DNA of 64,000 nucleotides from an uncultured Holosporaceae bacterium (lineage in GTDB: Bacteria > Pseudomonadota > Alphaproteobacteria > UBA3830 > CASESI01). Location of the stretch: positions 263,921-327,920 of the forward strand of contig CASESI010000022.1 of NCBI GenBank assembly GCA_949290705.1. The letters run 5' to 3'. Both the position numbers and the translations under genes were made by a program. Below, one piece after another: positions 1 through 9,644 of the stretch (position 1 is the stretch's first letter; every line of letters begins with the position of its first letter). Below the pieces are notes generated by a model. The model was not told where the DNA came from. It made no database searches and saw nothing but the letters and a program-made list of their open reading frames with translations.

Positions 1-1218
1 AATCGGATCGATTTTTTTATCGATGACTTGTTCGTTCAAAATGACTTTTTCAACATTTTGATCAGATGGGATTTCGTACATGATGTCCACCAAAATGTCC
101 TCGATAATAGACCTTAAGCCTCTTGCGCCAGTATTCCTCGAAATGGCTTTTTTGGCGATGGCATGCAACGCAGAATCGGTTATCTCTAATTCTATGTTGT
201 CCATCTCGAACAACTTTTGATATTGTTTTACGAGCGCATTTTTTGGCTTTGTTAAAATATTTACAAGTGTTGCTTCATCAAGGCTTGTAAGTGTCGTGAT
301 AATCGGCAATCTTCCGATAAATTCTGGGATCAAGCCGTATTTCAAAAGGTCTTCTGGTTCAACGTGAGAGAAAATTTCTCCGATGTCACGTTCTACTTTG
401 GATTCGACGTTTGCTTCAAACCCGATAGAAGATTTGATACTTCTTTGGCTTATGATTTTGTCCAATCCACTGAATGCTCCGCCACATATGAACAGAATGT
501 TGGTCGTGTCAACTTGCAAAAACTCCTGTTGAGGGTGTTTTCTTCCACCATGTGGAGGAACAGATGCAATCGTTCCTTCCATAATTTTCAACAAAGCTTG
601 TTGTACCCCTTCGCCGGAAACATCACGGGTGATTGATGGGTTTTCTGATTTTTTAGAAATTTTATCAATCTCGTCGATATACACAATTCCGCGTTGAGCA
701 CGTTCGATGTTATAGTCAGCTGCTTTTAGCAATTTTAATATAATATTTTCGACATCCTCGCCGACATATCCAGCCTCTGTCAATGTTGTAGCATCAGCCA
801 TTGTGAATGGAACATCAAGAATCCTAGCCAATGTTTGCGCCAACAATGTTTTTCCAGATCCAGTCGGTCCGATTAATAAAATATTTGATTTAGAAAGTTC
901 TATATTGTTTGTTTCAACCTGACTTGATAATCTCTTATAATGATTATAAACAGCAACAGATAAAACTTTTTTCGCCCTTTCTTGGCCGATTACATAATCG
1001 TTTAGAACTTCATAAATTCTTTGAGGAGACGGTAAGTTAGTTTTTGTTTTAAAAAATTTTTGTTTTTGCTCTTCATTTATAATTCCATTGCACAATTCGA
1101 CGCATTCATCGCATATAAATACAGTTGGTCCTGCAATCAATTTCCTAACCGACTGTTGGCTTTTTCCACAAAAAGAACAGCAGAGAGAACGATCTTTATC
1201 ATTACTTGATTTCGACAT
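1..1218 (-). CDS. clpX: ClpX, ATP-dependent unfoldase of ClpXP (3' end outside window)
   Basis: AAA+ unfoldase that recognises substrate proteins and threads them into the ClpP chamber in the cytoplasm. I place the start at ATG 1218 because AGGAAGG lies just before it. The N-terminal zinc-binding domain is visible (Cys14, Cys17, Cys36, Cys39), followed by Walker A GPTGSGKT and the pore-loop GYVG. The frame stays open to base 1, giving 406 residues; family members have about 420, so only a short tail is missing. It lies 90 bases downstream of clpP on the same strand, the usual clpP-clpX pairing. Identity is secure. Confidence 0.97.
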   Translation of the reverse strand, partial: MSKSSNDKDRSLCCSFCGKSQQSVRKLIAGPTVFICDECVELCNGIINEEQKQKFFKTKTNLPSPQRIYEVLNDYVIGQERAKKVLSVAVYNHYKRLSSQVETNNIELSKSNILLIGPTGSGKTLLAQTLARILDVPFTMADATTLTEAGYVGEDVENIILKLLKAADYNIERAQRGIVYIDEIDKISKKSENPSITRDVSGEGVQQALLKIMEGTIASVPPHGGRKHPQQEFLQVDTTNILFICGGAFSGLDKIISQRSIKSSIGFEANVESKVERDIGEIFSHVEPEDLLKYGLIPEFIGRLPIITTLTSLDEATLVNILTKPKNALVKQYQKLFEMDNIELEITDSALHAIAKKAISRNTGARGLRSIIEDILVDIMYEIPSDQNVEKVILNEQVIDKKIDPI

Positions 1219-1308
1219 ATTCCTTCCTGAAAACTCATTTTCAAAGACACACTCTGTCTTTGACCCTAATAGTTATATTAAACCATAAAAATATAAATAT
1301 CTGGTAAA

Positions 1309-1902
1309 TTACACAGATCTTTTTTCGATCACCTTATCAATTAACCCAAATTCCAAAGCTTCCTCTGGGGACATGAAGTTATCACGTTCCATTGACGCAA
1401 CTATTTTATCATAAGTCTGATGAGTATGCTTTTCATAAATCTTATTTAAATCTCTTTTTATCCTTGCGATTTCTTTGGCATGGATTTCTATATCAGTGGC
1501 TTGACCAGAGAATCCTCCTGAAGGTTGGTGAATCATGATCCTTGAATTTGGTAATGACATCCTCTTTCCAGGGGCCCCACCAGCCAATAACAAAGATCCC
1601 ATTGATGCTGCTTGTCCCATGCAGATCGTCACAACATCAGGTTTTATGTATTGCATAGTGTCATAAATCGAAAGACCAGCTGTCACAACACCGCCTGGGG
1701 AATTTATATATAGGAAGACATCTTTATCAGGATTTTCGGATTCCAAAAATACCAACTGTGCGCAGATGATAGACGCCATATTATCTTCCACTTGCCCAGT
1801 TAAGAAAATAATACGTTCACGTAGAAGACGAGAGTAAATATCGAAAGCTCTCTCTCCTCTGTTAGACTGTTCTACAACCATTGGGATAACACTATCTATC
1901 AT
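1309..1902 (-). CDS. clpP: ClpP, proteolytic subunit of Clp protease
   Basis: Serine peptidase that forms the double heptameric barrel of ClpXP/ClpAP. The 197-residue product carries the family triad in order: Ser100 in QAASMG, His125 in MIHQPSGG, Asp174 in [11 protein letters not shown]. An upstream in-frame TTG would add four residues, but ATG 1902 gives the normal ClpP N-terminus and length. clpX follows on the same strand, so the two are probably co-transcribed. Upstream lies the divergent yraN gene rather than tig, so the common tig-clpP-clpX-lon order is broken here. Confidence 0.97.
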   Translation of the reverse strand: MIDSVIPMVVEQSNRGERAFDIYSRLLRERIIFLTGQVEDNMASIICAQLVFLESENPDKDVFLYINSPGGVVTAGLSIYDTMQYIKPDVVTICMGQAASMGSLLLAGGAPGKRMSLPNSRIMIHQPSGGFSGQATDIEIHAKEIARIKRDLNKIYEKHTHQTYDKIVASMERDNFMSPEEALEFGLIDKVIEKRSV

Positions 1903-1976
1903 TTTTATTCTCAAAACTATATAATACTATAATATAACAATAATGTTTAAATTCAGTTAATCATGGACATTATAGA

Positions 1977-2312
1977 ATGAAATACACTTATTATAAAGGA
2001 ATTATTGCGGAAAATTTTGCTAAAATGTTTTTGAAATTAAAATTCTATAGGATTTTAAAGTCACGTGATAAGAGCCATTTAGGGGAAATTGATATAGTTG
2101 CAAGGAGAGGAAGAATAATAATTTTTGTGGAAGTAAAGTTTCGTGATAATAAAGCGGAATTATCAGAATCTATAAGAAGACGGCAAATTGATAGGATCAG
2201 AAAATCAGCAATACGTTATCAACCATTAATTGAAAAAGAAAATTTAGTAGGAAGATTCGATGTAATATATGTTTCTTGGTTTTTCATAAAGCATATTAAA
2301 AATGCATTTTAG
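1977..2312 (+). CDS. YraN/UPF0102 family endonuclease-like protein
   Basis: A 111-residue protein of the UPF0102 (YraN) family, which has a restriction-endonuclease-like fold and no firmly established role. The family core is clear: GEIDIVARRG then IIIFVEVKFR, giving the candidate metal/catalytic residues Glu37, Asp39, Glu52 and Lys54, and RFDVIYV near the C-terminus. Length matches the family (about 110-130 residues). It is transcribed away from clpP with a 74-base gap. The ribosome site is weak (GGAC). Often found beside rsmI in other bacteria; that neighbour is absent here. Confidence 0.85.
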   Translation: MKYTYYKGIIAENFAKMFLKLKFYRILKSRDKSHLGEIDIVARRGRIIIFVEVKFRDNKAELSESIRRRQIDRIRKSAIRYQPLIEKENLVGRFDVIYVSWFFIKHIKNAF

Positions 2313-2316
2313 TAAT

Positions 2317-4425
2317 TTAATTTTTTTGTTTTGAAGATATCCAATTTTGAACAATATTTTCCAAATCTTTGAGTCTTTCAGTTGTGAGAGCGGCTTGGTA
2401 ATATGGATTATAAATATGGATGCCATTATTACTAAGGATAGCTTTTAACATATCATTTGTGAAAATTTTTAATTTAGAGCCAGTAAGTTTTTTGGTTCCC
2501 CAGTTTATAATCCTTGCACCTACAACAAGAGGATCTTTTTTAGATCCATCTTTTAGTCCGTATTTTTCTCGGTTAATATGTAAGTATCGTCCTATGGATA
2601 CAGCGAGTCCATTATTTTTTTCATTGTAACATACACACATTGATAATGTCGTAATCAATCTTTCCATTATGACAGCAACTTTTGGGTTATTTTCTACATA
2701 TTTATTAAATTCGTTGGTTAATTCTGCCACAGATGCTTGATTTGTGGATTTGTTAAATAATTTGGGAGCATATTTATATTTAATGTAACAGAAGATCATT
2801 TTGAGTACTTTATCGTAATCAGAATCATTGTTGTCATATAAATTTTTATATTCCTTCGCAAATGTATAGAAGTCATTTATCAAGGGCATTGTTTCCAATA
2901 ATTGCATCATGCCACAATATATATTAATAAACGAACTGTAGTAGGTATAATATTTTTGCAGATTTTTAAGCTGGTTTTTTTTGATATTGTATTTTATTAA
3001 AGTTTCCAATATAGTTGCATTTGGCGCAGAATTACCTTGGGATAATTTTACAGTCGTAATAAAGTTGGACATTTCTAAAGGAGATAATGATTTCAAATTC
3101 TCGTTTTTATATATCTCTGTAAACAATGAAGATAAATCTTGAATTATATGACCAAGTAGAGGTTTATTATCTAGTCCTTTTGTCGCTGTAATAAACCGCA
3201 TATTGAGCTTATTCAGATTTTGTAATTCTTTGAATAACCCTTCAAATAAATATTCCAATGTAATTTGGACGTCAAAATCAATATTATTAAATAATTGTAA
3301 AAATTTTTGGGTAGCACTTGTTGATTGAATGGCTTTTTGTACCAATAAATCGTCGACAGCCCATGTCAATGTTGATAGCAATCCTCCAACGATAGGGATG
3401 AATGCAGTAGAATAAGATGTTGTAAAACGTAATACAGAATGTACTGCTCCGTCTGTGGTAAAACGTTCACCAATTTCACTGATAGAGTGTGAAGTTGCAT
3501 GTGTGCGAGATTGCCTTATAAAATCACTAAGAGAATTAAATGCGATGACAAAATAATTGAATGACTGCTCTTTGAAAATTTCTTTCACTTTTTCAAAAAA
3601 GTTGGAAATTTTTGTTTGGGTATTTTTTAATGTTTCATTAATTTTTTCGCGATATAGAGTTAATATTTTTTCCGGATTGTAATCGAATATTTGTTCAACA
3701 GTCTTCAGTTTAATTATTTTTTGAGAAGTTATATTGTTAACAATTGATAATTTTATGAGATCCAAAAGTATTTCTTTTTCATTACTAAAATCATATTCAG
3801 GGCTTTTTTCTATTTTTGTGTATTCTTTAAAGTCAATGGTGTTTATACATGAATATGCAATATCAAGTTGGTCTTCAATTGAGGCATTGGTTTTTTGCTC
3901 AAGTGTTATTACCTTTTGAATAGCGGTTATCATTACTACAAGATTTGAAAAACTTAATTTACATGATTTTCTAGCTCTATTAATTTTATCGATAACCGTA
4001 TTAATTTTTGTTATGATTGGGAGAAGTTCCTTTTGATCGTTAGTGGTGATTTTGAATTTAGTTATATTGTAAAGTGTTTCGTAAAAAAAACCATCGTTTT
4101 CTGCTTTTACTATATTACAAAATACAAGAGATTGATATATTAAGTTGTAAATAAGACATTCTTTTAATGTACTAAAAATATCTATTTTAGAAGTTGTCTT
4201 TTTTATAAATTTAGCAAAGAATTTTTTTATTATCTCTGTGTCTGTGAATGTGTCAGCAAATGTGTCAATGAAAATGTTGCTAATCTGTGCGGTTGCAGTT
4301 ATTGTGGCGTTAGAGGCCGTATTTTGAATTTCAATTGCTTCATCAGAAGTTGATGCATAATGTTCCTGTAATGTAAAATTATAAAACGTAAATGTTAAAA
4401 GTGTTAACCGAATATACTGTTTCAT
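2317..4425 (-). CDS. Large predicted secreted protein, unknown function
   Basis: I do not recognise this 702-residue protein. The start is set at ATG 4425 (MKQYIRLTLLTFTFYNF), which gives a short basic N-terminus and hydrophobic stretch ending near ALQEHYAS-like sequence, resembling a Sec signal peptide; an upstream in-frame TTG would add 12 residues without a better ribosome site. The rest is mainly charged, Lys/Asn/Ile-rich and predicted helical by eye, with one hydrophobic segment around FIPIVGGLLSTLTWAVDDLL. No catalytic motif was found. It sits tail-to-tail with yraN (4 bases apart) and just downstream of the DegP-type protease gene on the same strand. A lineage-specific envelope or exported protein is likely. 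Confidence 0.7.
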   Translation of the reverse strand: MKQYIRLTLLTFTFYNFTLQEHYASTSDEAIEIQNTASNATITATAQISNIFIDTFADTFTDTEIIKKFFAKFIKKTTSKIDIFSTLKECLIYNLIYQSLVFCNIVKAENDGFFYETLYNITKFKITTNDQKELLPIITKINTVIDKINRARKSCKLSFSNLVVMITAIQKVITLEQKTNASIEDQLDIAYSCINTIDFKEYTKIEKSPEYDFSNEKEILLDLIKLSIVNNITSQKIIKLKTVEQIFDYNPEKILTLYREKINETLKNTQTKISNFFEKVKEIFKEQSFNYFVIAFNSLSDFIRQSRTHATSHSISEIGERFTTDGAVHSVLRFTTSYSTAFIPIVGGLLSTLTWAVDDLLVQKAIQSTSATQKFLQLFNNIDFDVQITLEYLFEGLFKELQNLNKLNMRFITATKGLDNKPLLGHIIQDLSSLFTEIYKNENLKSLSPLEMSNFITTVKLSQGNSAPNATILETLIKYNIKKNQLKNLQKYYTYYSSFINIYCGMMQLLETMPLINDFYTFAKEYKNLYDNNDSDYDKVLKMIFCYIKYKYAPKLFNKSTNQASVAELTNEFNKYVENNPKVAVIMERLITTLSMCVCYNEKNNGLAVSIGRYLHINREKYGLKDGSKKDPLVVGARIINWGTKKLTGSKLKIFTNDMLKAILSNNGIHIYNPYYQAALTTERLKDLENIVQNWISSKQKN

Positions 4426-4488
4426 CTTTCTAACCCAGAAATAATATATCCAGTATAGCAAATTCAGGTTAAAAAATAATTAATATAG

Positions 4489-5922
4489 TTAATTTTTTAG
4501 CAAGTTTACAGATCTGTACATCAATTTTCCATCTCTTAGAATTTTTAAAGCAACTTTTTTCTTACCAGTTTTTTGTTCTTGCTCGATTGTTTGCATAAAA
4601 TCTTCTTTAGTTGAAATTTCCGTATTATTAATAGACAGAATAATATCCCGTGTCCTGATATCTACCTCCTCTATCGAAGATCCTTTACAAATTTTTACAA
4701 CCATGACACCCTTTACATCTTTTGGTAAATCTAATAATAATGTGTTTAGTTTTTCAGATAGCGTTTCAACATATATACCTAAAGGTTTTATGAGGTTGCT
4801 ATCAGAATTATTAGTGATAGTGTAGGTAGAAATTTCTCCATCATCTTCATCTGGGTTAAAGCCAACCTGAACATTGATATTTGTTTCGATGCCATTTCGT
4901 ATTATCGTTAAAGTAACAGTTTGCCCAACGTGTAGCTCAGAAATCATTCTTGCAATTGTTTTATTTTGTATAGTTTTTTTATTATTTACAGCAACTATAA
5001 TATCGCCTTGTTTTATTCCAGATTTTTCAGCAGGGGAATTCGGAATAACCCTCTCCACGACTGAACTATTTGCATTACGGATATTAAGACTCTCTGATAC
5101 ATCAGGATCAAGTTCGTCAAGTTGTACACCTATCCAACTACGTTTCATTTTTCCGAAATTTTTTAATTGTTCAATTGCTTCTTTTATGCTATTTGATGGC
5201 ATAGCAAAGTTTAATCCAGAGTTACTGCCGGTTTCTGATACTATTACCGTTACAATTCCTATTACTTCTCCTTTTATGTTGAACAGAGGCCCACCTGAAT
5301 TTCCAGTGTTAATTGACGCATCTGTTTGTATATAGTCGACTAAATCATTTCCACCTATGTCACGTATTCTTGATGATAAATCACGAGATATACACGAGAT
5401 AATTCCATGGGTTACCGTATTTCCGAAGCCTTCAGGATTTCCAATCGCCAGGGCCCAATTTCCAACGCGAATTTTGTCAGAATTTCCCCATTTTATTTCT
5501 TTTAATTTTTTTGTCTCCGGAATTTTTATTTTCAGGACAGCGATATCATATTTTGCATCTCGTCCGATGATTTCCGCCTTTAGTTCGGAATTATCGTGTA
5601 AAATAACATTGATATCGTCAGCGTCTTCTATCACATGATTGTTAGTTACAATGTATCCTTTTTTATCGAATATAAATCCAGATCCAAGAGATTCTCGTAA
5701 ATTTTTATTATCCTTTGAGTTTTGTTTTACAGAAATATTAACAACTGAAGGAATTACATTTTCAATTATATCAGCAAAACCTTCTTGAAAATGGAAATTT
5801 ACAAACTTTTTATGTTGCTTCCGATTAATCTGAGTATTATTCTGTTGGATTGGTTTTGCATCAACTTTGAAGGTTAATACAGGTAAAGTACAAAATAAGA
5901 TAAAAACAAACAACTTTCTCAT
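4489..5922 (-). CDS. degP: DegP/HtrA-family periplasmic serine protease
   Basis: Do-type periplasmic protease/chaperone for misfolded envelope proteins. The 477-residue product begins with a signal peptide (MRKLFVFILFCTLPVLTF...). The trypsin-like domain holds the triad His96 (TNNHVIED), Asp126 (AKYDIAVLK) and Ser209 (NTGNSGGPL). Two PDZ domains follow, about residues 255-360 and 375-475. Length and layout are those of the DegP/DegQ/MucD group; paralogue assignment within the group is not possible from this view. It could be co-transcribed with the secreted protein downstream (63-base gap), which might be a client, but that is inference. Confidence 0.93.
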   Translation of the reverse strand: MRKLFVFILFCTLPVLTFKVDAKPIQQNNTQINRKQHKKFVNFHFQEGFADIIENVIPSVVNISVKQNSKDNKNLRESLGSGFIFDKKGYIVTNNHVIEDADDINVILHDNSELKAEIIGRDAKYDIAVLKIKIPETKKLKEIKWGNSDKIRVGNWALAIGNPEGFGNTVTHGIISCISRDLSSRIRDIGGNDLVDYIQTDASINTGNSGGPLFNIKGEVIGIVTVIVSETGSNSGLNFAMPSNSIKEAIEQLKNFGKMKRSWIGVQLDELDPDVSESLNIRNANSSVVERVIPNSPAEKSGIKQGDIIVAVNNKKTIQNKTIARMISELHVGQTVTLTIIRNGIETNINVQVGFNPDEDDGEISTYTITNNSDSNLIKPLGIYVETLSEKLNTLLLDLPKDVKGVMVVKICKGSSIEEVDIRTRDIILSINNTEISTKEDFMQTIEQEQKTGKKKVALKILRDGKLMYRSVNLLKN

Positions 5923-5972
5923 GGTAAGATTTTACATCAAAAACAATTAACTAAGAACTAAAAATAAAAAAA

Positions 5973-7307
5973 TTAATTTGGTGTTACAAAAGGAAAGTAC
6001 AATATAAATTCAGTATATTTTCCGTACTCTGAACGACATTCTATTTTTCCGTGAATGGACTCCATAACTTGTTTGCAATATGATAATCCAAGTCCAGAAG
6101 AGCAATTTTTACTGGAAAAAAAAGAATTAAATATGAAAGGTAACATATCACTTTTTATACCCATTGATGTGTCTCTGAAATGGAGTTCATTATACTTTCT
6201 ATTGTGATTTGTCCAAATGTATATTGCACCCTTGTTATACTTTTTGATTATATACAAAGAATTCTTAAATAAATTGAAGATAACATGTAGTAACAATGTA
6301 GAATTTCCTAACAATAAAAAATCACTAATTATATTTAAGTGTAATAATGTTTTTTCACTTGGAAAGAAGTTGTATCTTCTGATAGAGTCCTCTATTAATT
6401 GCTTAATTGATATCAATGAAACACTCTGATCGAAGTTCGATTTTATGCTTATTTGCATTAAAATCATATCTATCACGAGAAAAGAATTTTTTGTTTCCTC
6501 TCTTATAGTGTTGATGGAGTCGTACAGTGTTTTATAATTCTCTGGATCTATGTACTCAAGTCTTAATTCATTTGTGATTTCTGGATTTTTTACAATGTAC
6601 TTTGATATTACTATATTGTTTTCTATTAATTTTGGTAAATAACGCTTTATTATTTGAGCATACGATGCTATTGTCCGCAAGGGAGTACGCATCTCATGTG
6701 CAATGACATTTGCTAAATTCTCAGCTGCATTTAATTTATATTTTCTAGATTTTTCTCTCAAATACAATAAAAATGCCGAAAATATTGCGACATATACGGT
6801 ATAGATAATATCATGAACGAATAGTGATGAAAACTTAATAACTTTGATATCATATACGCAACTAAATATCGTTGTAGAAAGTAGAACACCTGATAATACT
6901 AAAATAAACCCAGTGAAAATGTTTGTCAGTATCATAATTTGGAAAATACCGACGAAAAAATCCATCAGAACAAATCCATCGAAGGAATTTACAAGTGTTA
7001 GATAAAAATCAAAAGTAGGAATAGTAATGACCAACAACAAATACCAAATATAAATCTTCAAATATTGGCATTTTACTGGCCAGTAATTTTTTAAGGATAA
7101 TAATACACATAACAAAATAGAGAGCAATCTTAATCCAAAAACCTCTTGTTCGTAAAACTTACATCCTAATCCATTAGCAGCATAGAATGCCACAAAAAAG
7201 ATCATAGAAAAGATAGAGTAAGGTATGAATAAAAACTCAGCATCTTCTGAAGCGTCTTTAAAATTGTCTCGAAAAAAAATACTCAACTTCTTTAATATGT
7301 TATTCAT
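5973..7307 (-). CDS. Membrane-bound sensor histidine kinase
   Basis: A 444-residue two-component sensor kinase. Residues about 25-185 form six or so membrane segments with only short loops, so there is no large periplasmic sensor domain. The kinase part has the H box VIAHEMRTPL (His204), N box FNLFKNS (Asn345, Asn349), G1 box DTSMG (Asp379) and G2 box GLGLSYC, so it should be active. The polytopic sensor plus this H box resembles the CqsS/LqsS class that senses alpha-hydroxyketones, but that is a suggestion only. No response-regulator gene is adjacent. It is divergent from motA across a 92-base gap that holds a perfect inverted repeat. Confidence 0.9.
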   Translation of the reverse strand: MNNILKKLSIFFRDNFKDASEDAEFLFIPYSIFSMIFFVAFYAANGLGCKFYEQEVFGLRLLSILLCVLLSLKNYWPVKCQYLKIYIWYLLLVITIPTFDFYLTLVNSFDGFVLMDFFVGIFQIMILTNIFTGFILVLSGVLLSTTIFSCVYDIKVIKFSSLFVHDIIYTVYVAIFSAFLLYLREKSRKYKLNAAENLANVIAHEMRTPLRTIASYAQIIKRYLPKLIENNIVISKYIVKNPEITNELRLEYIDPENYKTLYDSINTIREETKNSFLVIDMILMQISIKSNFDQSVSLISIKQLIEDSIRRYNFFPSEKTLLHLNIISDFLLLGNSTLLLHVIFNLFKNSLYIIKKYNKGAIYIWTNHNRKYNELHFRDTSMGIKSDMLPFIFNSFFSSKNCSSGLGLSYCKQVMESIHGKIECRSEYGKYTEFILYFPFVTPN

Positions 7308-7330
7308 AATTATATTATATCATTTCCTTG

Positions 7331-7370
7331 TATATCTACATGATACACTATTTACTCGTGTGTAGATATA
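7331..7370. promoter_or_regulatory. Perfect 10-bp inverted repeat between divergent genes (candidate operator)
   Basis: The arms TATATCTACA (7331-7340) and TGTAGATATA (7361-7370) are exact reverse complements separated by 20 bases. They lie in the middle of the 92-base gap between the histidine kinase and motA starts. There is no T-run on either side, so a terminator is unlikely. A protein-binding site controlling one or both genes is possible; chance in AT-rich DNA is the alternative. Confidence 0.4.
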
Positions 7371-7399
7371 TAAAATTTTAGTTAAAATGGAGTATAAAC

Positions 7400-8266
7400 A
7401 TGCTGTTCATAATTGGTACAATTGTCATTATCGTATGTGTGATAGGCAGTTTTGCGATAATGGGAGGACATCTTGCAGTTCTTAATCAACCGTATGAATT
7501 GGCGATAATTTTTGGGTCAGCTTGTGGGGCTTTAATCATTAGTAATCCATTTTCTAATATTAAAAAAGTTTTGGGCGCTTTAAAAGAAATGCTTGTGTGT
7601 AAAATGAATACGAAAGAGTCGTTTATAGAATTATTATCTGTACTTTATGTTGTGTGTAAGTTTTCGAAAAGCAAAGGAAATATTAAATTAGAAGCACACG
7701 CCGATAATCCTGAAGAAAGTGCAATTTTTACGGAATACCCGGGTTTTTTAGAAAAGAAAGAAGCTGTCCAATTATTATGCGATGCGCTAAGGGTGATTAT
7801 AATTGGAATTACTAATCCTCACCAAATTGAAGAATTGATGGAGGAAGAAATTTCAACATTTTCTAAGGAGTGTTCTGAAATTAGTGGAGCAGTAGAAGCA
7901 ATGGCCGATGGACTGCCAGCACTTGGTATCGTTGCTGCTGTTCTTGGTGTTATTAAAACAATGGGGCATATTAATGATGCACCAGAAATTTTGGGAGGAC
8001 TCATTGGGTCGGCTCTTGTTGGTACATTTTTGGGAGTTTTACTAGCATACGGATTTGTAGCGCCTATTGCAAACATAATCAAGAAATTACATAACGATAG
8101 GAAGAGGTATTTGGAATGTATAAAAACAGCCGTAATTGCACATTTATCTGGGTGTGCACCTGCTATTAGTATCGAATTTGCAAGGAAAACTATATTTGCA
8201 GATATAAGACCTACGTTCCAAGAGTTAGATCCAATTTTAAATTCACTATCAATTCCTAATGCATAA
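7400..8266 (+). CDS. motA: MotA, flagellar stator protein
   Basis: Inner-membrane stator subunit that, with MotB, conducts ions to drive flagellar rotation. The 288-residue product has the MotA layout: two N-terminal membrane helices (residues about 2-52), a cytoplasmic region, then two more helices around LGIVAAVLGVIKTMG and LIGSALVGTFLGVLLAYGFVAP. Start ATG 7400 follows GGAG. Its partner motB is far away at 44.9-45.6 kb, so the stator genes are split, as are flagellar genes generally in this window. fliI lies convergent, one base after the stop. Confidence 0.95.
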   Translation: MLFIIGTIVIIVCVIGSFAIMGGHLAVLNQPYELAIIFGSACGALIISNPFSNIKKVLGALKEMLVCKMNTKESFIELLSVLYVVCKFSKSKGNIKLEAHADNPEESAIFTEYPGFLEKKEAVQLLCDALRVIIIGITNPHQIEELMEEEISTFSKECSEISGAVEAMADGLPALGIVAAVLGVIKTMGHINDAPEILGGLIGSALVGTFLGVLLAYGFVAPIANIIKKLHNDRKRYLECIKTAVIAHLSGCAPAISIEFARKTIFADIRPTFQELDPILNSLSIPNA

Positions 8267-8267
8267 A

Positions 8268-9587
8268 TTATTCCTTCATTTGTAATATATTTTCTAATTG
8301 TTGATAAGATTCTGATAATGTGGATTTTTCGTTAGGTTTTTGTTTTAGGAAATCGAATAGTTTTTTATAGTAAAAAATAGCTTCATCTATTTCAGGGTTG
8401 CTACCTTTTTTATAAGCGCCAATTTTAATTAATTCCTCCATATTGTAATAATTTGCTAGGTGTCGTCGTGCAGTTGTGACAATTTCATTTTCGTGGTTAT
8501 TGTTGCACCCAGGCATAGTCCTTGAAACACTTTTTAAAATATTAACAGCAGGAAGGAGTCCTTGGTTAGCTAAGTTTCTATCAAGTACGATATGTCCGTC
8601 GAGTATACCACGAGTCGTATCTGAGACAGGTTCATTATCATCATCTCCTTCAACTAATACTGTAAAGATTCCTGTTATACTTCCTTTTCCAATTGTTGGT
8701 CCTGTTCTTTCAAGTAATGCTGGCATCTCAACAAAAACACTTGGGGGATAACCTTTTGTTGTTGGTGGTTCCCCAATTGCAAGACCAATCTCTCTCTGTG
8801 CCATTGCAAATCTTGTTACACTATCAATCATGCATAATACATCTTTACCGAGTGATGCAAAGAATTCAGCAATTGTGACAGTTAAGTATGCGGCTTGTTT
8901 TTTTGATAATGCAGAATCGGCAGATGTTGCAACAATAACGATTGCTTTTTTAAGACCTTCTTCCCCCAAAGATTGTTGTAGAAATTCTTGTACTTCTCGA
9001 CCTCGTTCTCCAACCAAACCTATCACAATAATATCCAAATTAGTGTATTTTGTAATCATTGACATTAAAATAGACTTTCCTACACCGGATCCCGCGAAAA
9101 TACCCATTCTTTGTCCTTTGCAGCATGTTAAGAAAACATTTAGTGATCGTACGCCAAGATCTATTTTTCCTGCCACGAGATTTCGTTTCATGGCATCAGG
9201 AGCTTTCCTATGTATAGATATAGTTTCTCTTCCTTGAATTAAAGGACCTTTGTCATCTATTGGATTTGCGAAGCAGTCAATTACTCTTCCTTGCCAAGAT
9301 TCGTGTGGTGTTACTGCTAATTCAGAATTTAAATATTCAACTTTTTGATTTATATAAATTCCATTTTGAGAATCAAATAACATTAAATATGCAGTATTTG
9401 AATTAAAGCCGATTACTTCAGCTTTTTTTACTGTATTATTTTCAGAAAAAATGAGAGCTAAACTCCCAATTTTTATATTGTTATGTAATGTTGAAGCCTC
9501 GATCAATAACCCTTTTACATTTTTTACGAAACCAAAATGACGAAATGTTTTTATATCGACATTGAAATTAACAGCCTCAAGTAACAT
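8268..9587 (-). CDS. fliI: FliI, flagellar export ATPase
   Basis: Cytoplasmic ATPase energising export of flagellar proteins through the flagellar type III apparatus. The 439-residue sequence is like the F1 beta subunit: Walker A AGSGVGKS (residues 165-172), the segment IGLVGERGREVQEF, and the Walker B region VLCMIDSVTRFA. The segment AIGEPPTTKGYPPSVF is typical of FliI/YscN proteins. A non-flagellar type III ATPase (SctN) is the alternative; motA next door and flagellin in the window favour FliI. The start ATG 9587 lacks a strong ribosome site. Confidence 0.93.
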   Translation of the reverse strand: MLLEAVNFNVDIKTFRHFGFVKNVKGLLIEASTLHNNIKIGSLALIFSENNTVKKAEVIGFNSNTAYLMLFDSQNGIYINQKVEYLNSELAVTPHESWQGRVIDCFANPIDDKGPLIQGRETISIHRKAPDAMKRNLVAGKIDLGVRSLNVFLTCCKGQRMGIFAGSGVGKSILMSMITKYTNLDIIVIGLVGERGREVQEFLQQSLGEEGLKKAIVIVATSADSALSKKQAAYLTVTIAEFFASLGKDVLCMIDSVTRFAMAQREIGLAIGEPPTTKGYPPSVFVEMPALLERTGPTIGKGSITGIFTVLVEGDDDNEPVSDTTRGILDGHIVLDRNLANQGLLPAVNILKSVSRTMPGCNNNHENEIVTTARRHLANYYNMEELIKIGAYKKGSNPEIDEAIFYYKKLFDFLKQKPNEKSTLSESYQQLENILQMKE

Positions 9588-9644
9588 TTTAAAAATGTAC
9601 TAAAAAAAAATTAATAAAAAATTAAAAAGAAATTTTACAAATAA

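Noticed and set aside
1088-1288. Plus-strand 66-codon frame over the clpX start
   Set aside because: Antisense to the conserved zinc-binding N-terminus of ClpX, no ribosome site.
4874-5638. Plus-strand frames opposite the DegP-type protease
   Set aside because: Antisense to a protease with a complete catalytic triad; no start signals.
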